Source: Clostridiaceae bacterium
Lineage (GTDB): Bacteria > Bacillota > Clostridia > Saccharofermentanales > UBA5734
Reading direction: 5' to 3'
Assembly (NCBI GenBank): GCA_012522285.1
Contig: JAAYKS010000065.1
Span: 1-18,222, forward strand
Length of the DNA stretch: 18,222 bases
Each line of letters starts with the position of its first letter. Position 1 is the first letter of the stretch. Of the stretch, positions 15,921 through 18,222 are shown one piece after another. The notes beneath the pieces are model-generated. The model was given only the letters and a program-made list of their open reading frames with translations, was not told where the DNA came from and did no database searches. Both the position numbers and the translations under genes were made by a program.

Positions 15921-17603
15921 TCAGGGCGCTTCGGTCGTGGTCGCCTGGGTCGCGGGCGGTTCGGTCGCGGCCGGTATCGCCGGGATCATCAGCACATTGT
16001 CCACATAGAGCGGATCGCCCTCGACCATGCCGTTCGCGTCACGGATCAACTGGACAAAATATCCGCTCCCGTCGTCGTAGAAATACAGCGCAATGCGGTA
16101 CAAGGTGTCTCCGGGCCGGATCTTGTAGGTCGTGGGGAGTTCTTTGGGGGTGGCGGGATCGATGGTTCCCGGCCCCGCCTGCGTGGTCTGACCCGGCAAC
16201 GTGGTCTGGCCGGGTTCTGTGGTCTGGCCGGACGGCAGGGTTGCACTCGTCGTCGGGGCGGTAGTCCCCGGCGTCGTCTGTCCGGTGACAGTCGTCGTGC
16301 CGGACGGCACCGTGGTCGGGGTGGGATCCTTGGGATCGCGGAAGATCAGGTAAAGAGCGACCACCAGCGCGACCGCGACCACCGCGATCAGCAGATAAGT
16401 GCCCAGTCGGCTGCGTCCATACGCGGGGGCGTCGCCGTCCTCTTCGTCGTCTCCCGGATCGGGATACACGTCACCGCGGCGGTTGCGGGCATTGTAGTCG
16501 GGAGTCCGCTGCCGGGCGGAAGCCATGACGGACTCGGTGGCATAGGAGTCCTGCTGGATATCGGGGATGTCCAGCGCGGGGAATTCATCCCCGGCAGGCT
16601 CCACGGGAATCTCTTCTTCCCAGACCGCCGGCGCTTCCGTGTAGTCTACGCGCTCGGGCAGCGGCGCAAACGGTTCGGCAGGAATTTCCTCAAGCTCTTC
16701 GGGCGCCTGCTCGAACATCGCGGGGACAGCGGACAGGTCGTCCGGCTGCACCGGAAGCGAGGACAGAACAGGCGGTACGACCGCGACAGGAGCGGCGGCT
16801 TTCTTGCCGATCCAGCTGCCGCGCGTGGACTTGTCCGCGACGGTTGCGCTCTCGACAAATCCGATCATGAACTGCAGGGATGCACCCGGACTTTTCGCCG
16901 AGGCTTCCGTGATGATCATGCCTGCGGCTTCGCATTGGTCCTCCGCCTCGTAGAGAATCCGGAGCACCTCACGCTGTCCGAGGGCGTCCATCACTTCGCG
17001 ATTGCATACGATCAGGCAATCGTCCATCTGGAGCTGCGCAATATTGGAATAGCGGACCGTGCCCGCCACTCCCGCACAATACATATCAAGCCCTTCGACC
17101 GGGCGGCCAAAGGCATCGATCTCTTCCATTTCGAATTCGTCGTCCGTCAGCGGATAGAGGATGTCGTTGCGGTAAAGATAGGAACAGCCGCGTCCGATCG
17201 TAATCGAGGCGATCTCTTGATCCTTTACGACTATGCCGGCAAAATAGGGTTGCCGAACCCCCGCGTGCTGCAGCGTCATACGGCCCGCGACCGCGACACC
17301 GCAGTCGGCGAGCTCGTTGATCTCGGCGTCTATATTGCGGCCGGTCTTCTTTACGTCGTTGAGGATGCGGTCAAGATGGGGACGGACCGCCGCGATTTCC
17401 GCCTGCGGGTCTTTCCCCGCCGCGGCCTGGTGTGCGAACACCGCAAAAAAGGAGCCGCGATCTTCCCTGTCCAGCGAGATGTCTGCTGCGCGGCTCTCCC
17501 GGCGACCGGTCAGCCTGCCATCCAAATAAAAAGCGTCCGATGCTCCCTGTCCGGGAAAATATCTTGCCGTAACCGTGGTGGCGATCCGGGTGATCTTGGC
17601 CAT
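15921..17603 (-). CDS. Single-pass membrane protein: degenerate PP2C-like domain, TM helix, Thr/Pro stalk, LysM
   Basis: The protein has 560 residues from ATG 17603 (GGAGG 7 nt upstream). Residues 1-252 look like a PPM/PP2C fold: FFAVFAHQAAAG (52-63) where phosphatases have the first DG motif, IGRGCSYLYRNDILYPLTDDEF (136-157) like VGDSRAYL..LT.DHS, DDCLIVCNREV (194-204) like GD.LLLCSDG, and ITEASAKSPGASLQFMIGFV (230-250) like the DN.TV strand. The metal-binding Asp residues of each motif are replaced, so it is probably catalytically dead. Residues 253-395 are an acidic Pro/Glu-rich linker. A helix at 401-421 precedes a Thr/Pro/Gln stalk (429-490) and a LysM domain (492-541, YKIRPGDTLYRIA). 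LysM binds peptidoglycan, so the C-terminus should face the wall. A sensor or scaffold role is inference. The PP2C assignment is by eye and moderate; the LysM and TM calls are firm. Confidence 0.85.
   Translation of the reverse strand: MAKITRIATTVTARYFPGQGASDAFYLDGRLTGRRESRAADISLDREDRGSFFAVFAHQAAAGKDPQAEIAAVRPHLDRILNDVKKTGRNIDAEINELADCGVAVAGRMTLQHAGVRQPYFAGIVVKDQEIASITIGRGCSYLYRNDILYPLTDDEFEMEEIDAFGRPVEGLDMYCAGVAGTVRYSNIAQLQMDDCLIVCNREVMDALGQREVLRILYEAEDQCEAAGMIITEASAKSPGASLQFMIGFVESATVADKSTRGSWIGKKAAAPVAVVPPVLSSLPVQPDDLSAVPAMFEQAPEELEEIPAEPFAPLPERVDYTEAPAVWEEEIPVEPAGDEFPALDIPDIQQDSYATESVMASARQRTPDYNARNRRGDVYPDPGDDEEDGDAPAYGRSRLGTYLLIAVVAVALVVALYLIFRDPKDPTPTTVPSGTTTVTGQTTPGTTAPTTSATLPSGQTTEPGQTTLPGQTTQAGPGTIDPATPKELPTTYKIRPGDTLYRIALYFYDDGSGYFVQLIRDANGMVEGDPLYVDNVLMIPAIPAATEPPATQATTTEAP
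16179..16292 (-). repeat. Degenerate GQTT repeats in the extracellular stalk
   Basis: Residues 438-475 of the LysM protein carry four GQTT units (441, 459, 465 and 471), the last two in PGQTT context, within Thr/Pro/Ser-rich sequence. The DNA shows matching imperfect repeats (GTGGTCTGGCCGG-like on the plus strand). Such stalks space a wall-binding domain from the membrane and vary in length by slippage or recombination. Confidence 0.7.
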
Positions 17604-17675
17604 ATTTGCACCTCCGGAATCTGATTTGAAGCGGAAAGCCGCGTCCTGCGCGTGCATCCGTTTGATGCTTTGCAC

Positions 17676-17684
17676 ATTATACCA
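17676..17684 (-). promoter_or_regulatory. Extended -10 promoter element for the LysM pseudophosphatase gene
   Basis: The minus strand reads TGGTATAAT, a perfect -10 with the TGN extension, about 75 bp upstream of the start. No clear -35 is present at 16-18 bp, which is tolerable for extended -10 promoters. It lies between this gene and the upstream partial gene, so the LysM gene can be transcribed on its own. Confidence 0.55.
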
Positions 17685-17752
17685 TACCCCCGTATCGGCA
17701 GCGCACTGTTCGGAAATCCAACAATACACTCTTCCGGGGATGAGATTTTGAA

Positions 17753-18222
17753 CTAATTTCTCCCCGCTTCCCCTTGTGCCGCGGACGTCTCATGCCGGCC
17801 GGCGGCGTGCAGAGCCGCGGCCTGCGACGCCGCGGTGAACCCGTGCGCACGAGTGAGGACGCCGCTCAGCAATGTCGCTTTGTCCGCGCCTTCTGCCGCG
17901 GATGTGCCATAGGTCCGGACCAGGTCGGCCGCGACCGGATCCTCCAGGCCAAACAGGCGGGTGGTCGCATGGATGTACGACGACTCCATACCCAATACCA
18001 CCGCATAAGGGAAACATAGAATCCAGGTCTGCGCATCGGGCCTGCCGCTCGCGTCTCCCCAGGCTGTCCGGCCCGTGGCGGTCCGGCGCAGGTATGCACC
18101 GAATGATTTGAGATCTGCACGCATCGCTTTTCCCAACGCGGTATACCGCCGGCAACGGAACCCGTAGACGGCAAACAGCACAGCCGGCAACAGCAACAGT
18201 AACCCGGTCAAGTCGCCTTCCA
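17753..18222 (-). CDS. C-terminal part of a membrane protein, possibly DUF2207-like, 5' end outside window
   Basis: The frame is open from the right edge to TAG at 17753 and codes about 156 residues. A hydrophobic helix (LTGLLLLLPAVLFAVYGF) comes first, then a basic stretch CRRYTALGKAMRADLKSFGAYLRR and a soluble segment with a hydrophobic WILCFPYAVVLGMES. The tail is Ala-rich. The pattern of a helix, a basic Lys/Arg stretch and then an LPYA-like motif (here FPYAVVLG) resembles the end of DUF2207 membrane proteins, but I hold this loosely. A TTG at 18211 could serve as a start, with no decisive ribosome site. More likely the gene begins beyond the window. The LysM gene follows 149 bp downstream on the same strand, with its own promoter. 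Confidence 0.6.
   Translation of the reverse strand, partial: EGDLTGLLLLLPAVLFAVYGFRCRRYTALGKAMRADLKSFGAYLRRTATGRTAWGDASGRPDAQTWILCFPYAVVLGMESSYIHATTRLFGLEDPVAADLVRTYGTSAAEGADKATLLSGVLTRAHGFTAASQAAALHAAGRHETSAAQGEAGRN

Noticed and set aside
16179..16292. CRISPR-like or other non-coding repeat
   Set aside because: The repeats are short, imperfect and in frame, and they encode the GQTT stalk of the LysM protein.
15126..17624. 832-codon open frame on the plus strand opposite the aminotransferase and LysM genes
   Set aside because: It spans two real genes and their terminator on the other strand, is full of Arg/Gly low-complexity sequence, and has no ribosome site or recognisable domain.

Overview
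The window is GC-rich, densely coded bacterial chromosome. It most resembles a high-GC member of the Clostridia/Bacillota. The basis is the recJ-relA pair, the short S21 protein with a strong GGAGG-type ribosome site, the Rel-type (p)ppGpp enzyme, a DUF1015 protein, and a serA plus class-V aminotransferase operon. The lineage is an inference from gene content. No rRNA, tRNA, CRISPR array, insertion sequence or phage gene was seen.

Region 1 (1-7448, all minus strand) is housekeeping. In transcription order it holds alaS (alanyl-tRNA synthetase), a HIT-family hydrolase 24 bp downstream, rpsU with its own promoter and a clear intrinsic terminator, recJ with a leader promoter and hairpin, and a bifunctional rel/spoT gene starting 5 bp after recJ and running off the left edge.

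Region 2 (7647-13002, plus strand) is a three-gene operon-like cassette: a DUF1015 protein, a FAD-dependent amine-oxidase-fold oxidoreductase, and a large polytopic DUF2298 (YYY-motif) membrane protein. The last two probably act on a cell-envelope polysaccharide or lipid-linked sugar. The DUF2298 frame is broken by one TAA at 12826-12828, in the middle of a conserved-looking C-terminal segment. The remaining 57 codons are still open in the same frame.

Region 3 (13106-15824, minus strand) is the serine pathway: a class-V aminotransferase that probably serves as phosphoserine aminotransferase, followed by serA with a C-terminal ACT domain. A long hairpin at 13031-13067 separates the convergent DUF2298 and serA genes and may terminate both.

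Region 4 (15921-18222, minus strand) is the least ordinary part. A 560-residue single-pass membrane protein has an intracellular domain that looks like a PP2C/PPM phosphatase stripped of its catalytic aspartates. An acidic linker, one membrane helix, a Thr/Pro stalk and an external LysM domain follow. The layout suggests a wall-sensing pseudophosphatase. Upstream lies the C-terminal part of a membrane protein, possibly DUF2207-like, cut by the right edge. No gene-free stretch exceeds 300 bases; the largest, 12829-13105, holds the DUF2298 remnant and the terminator.
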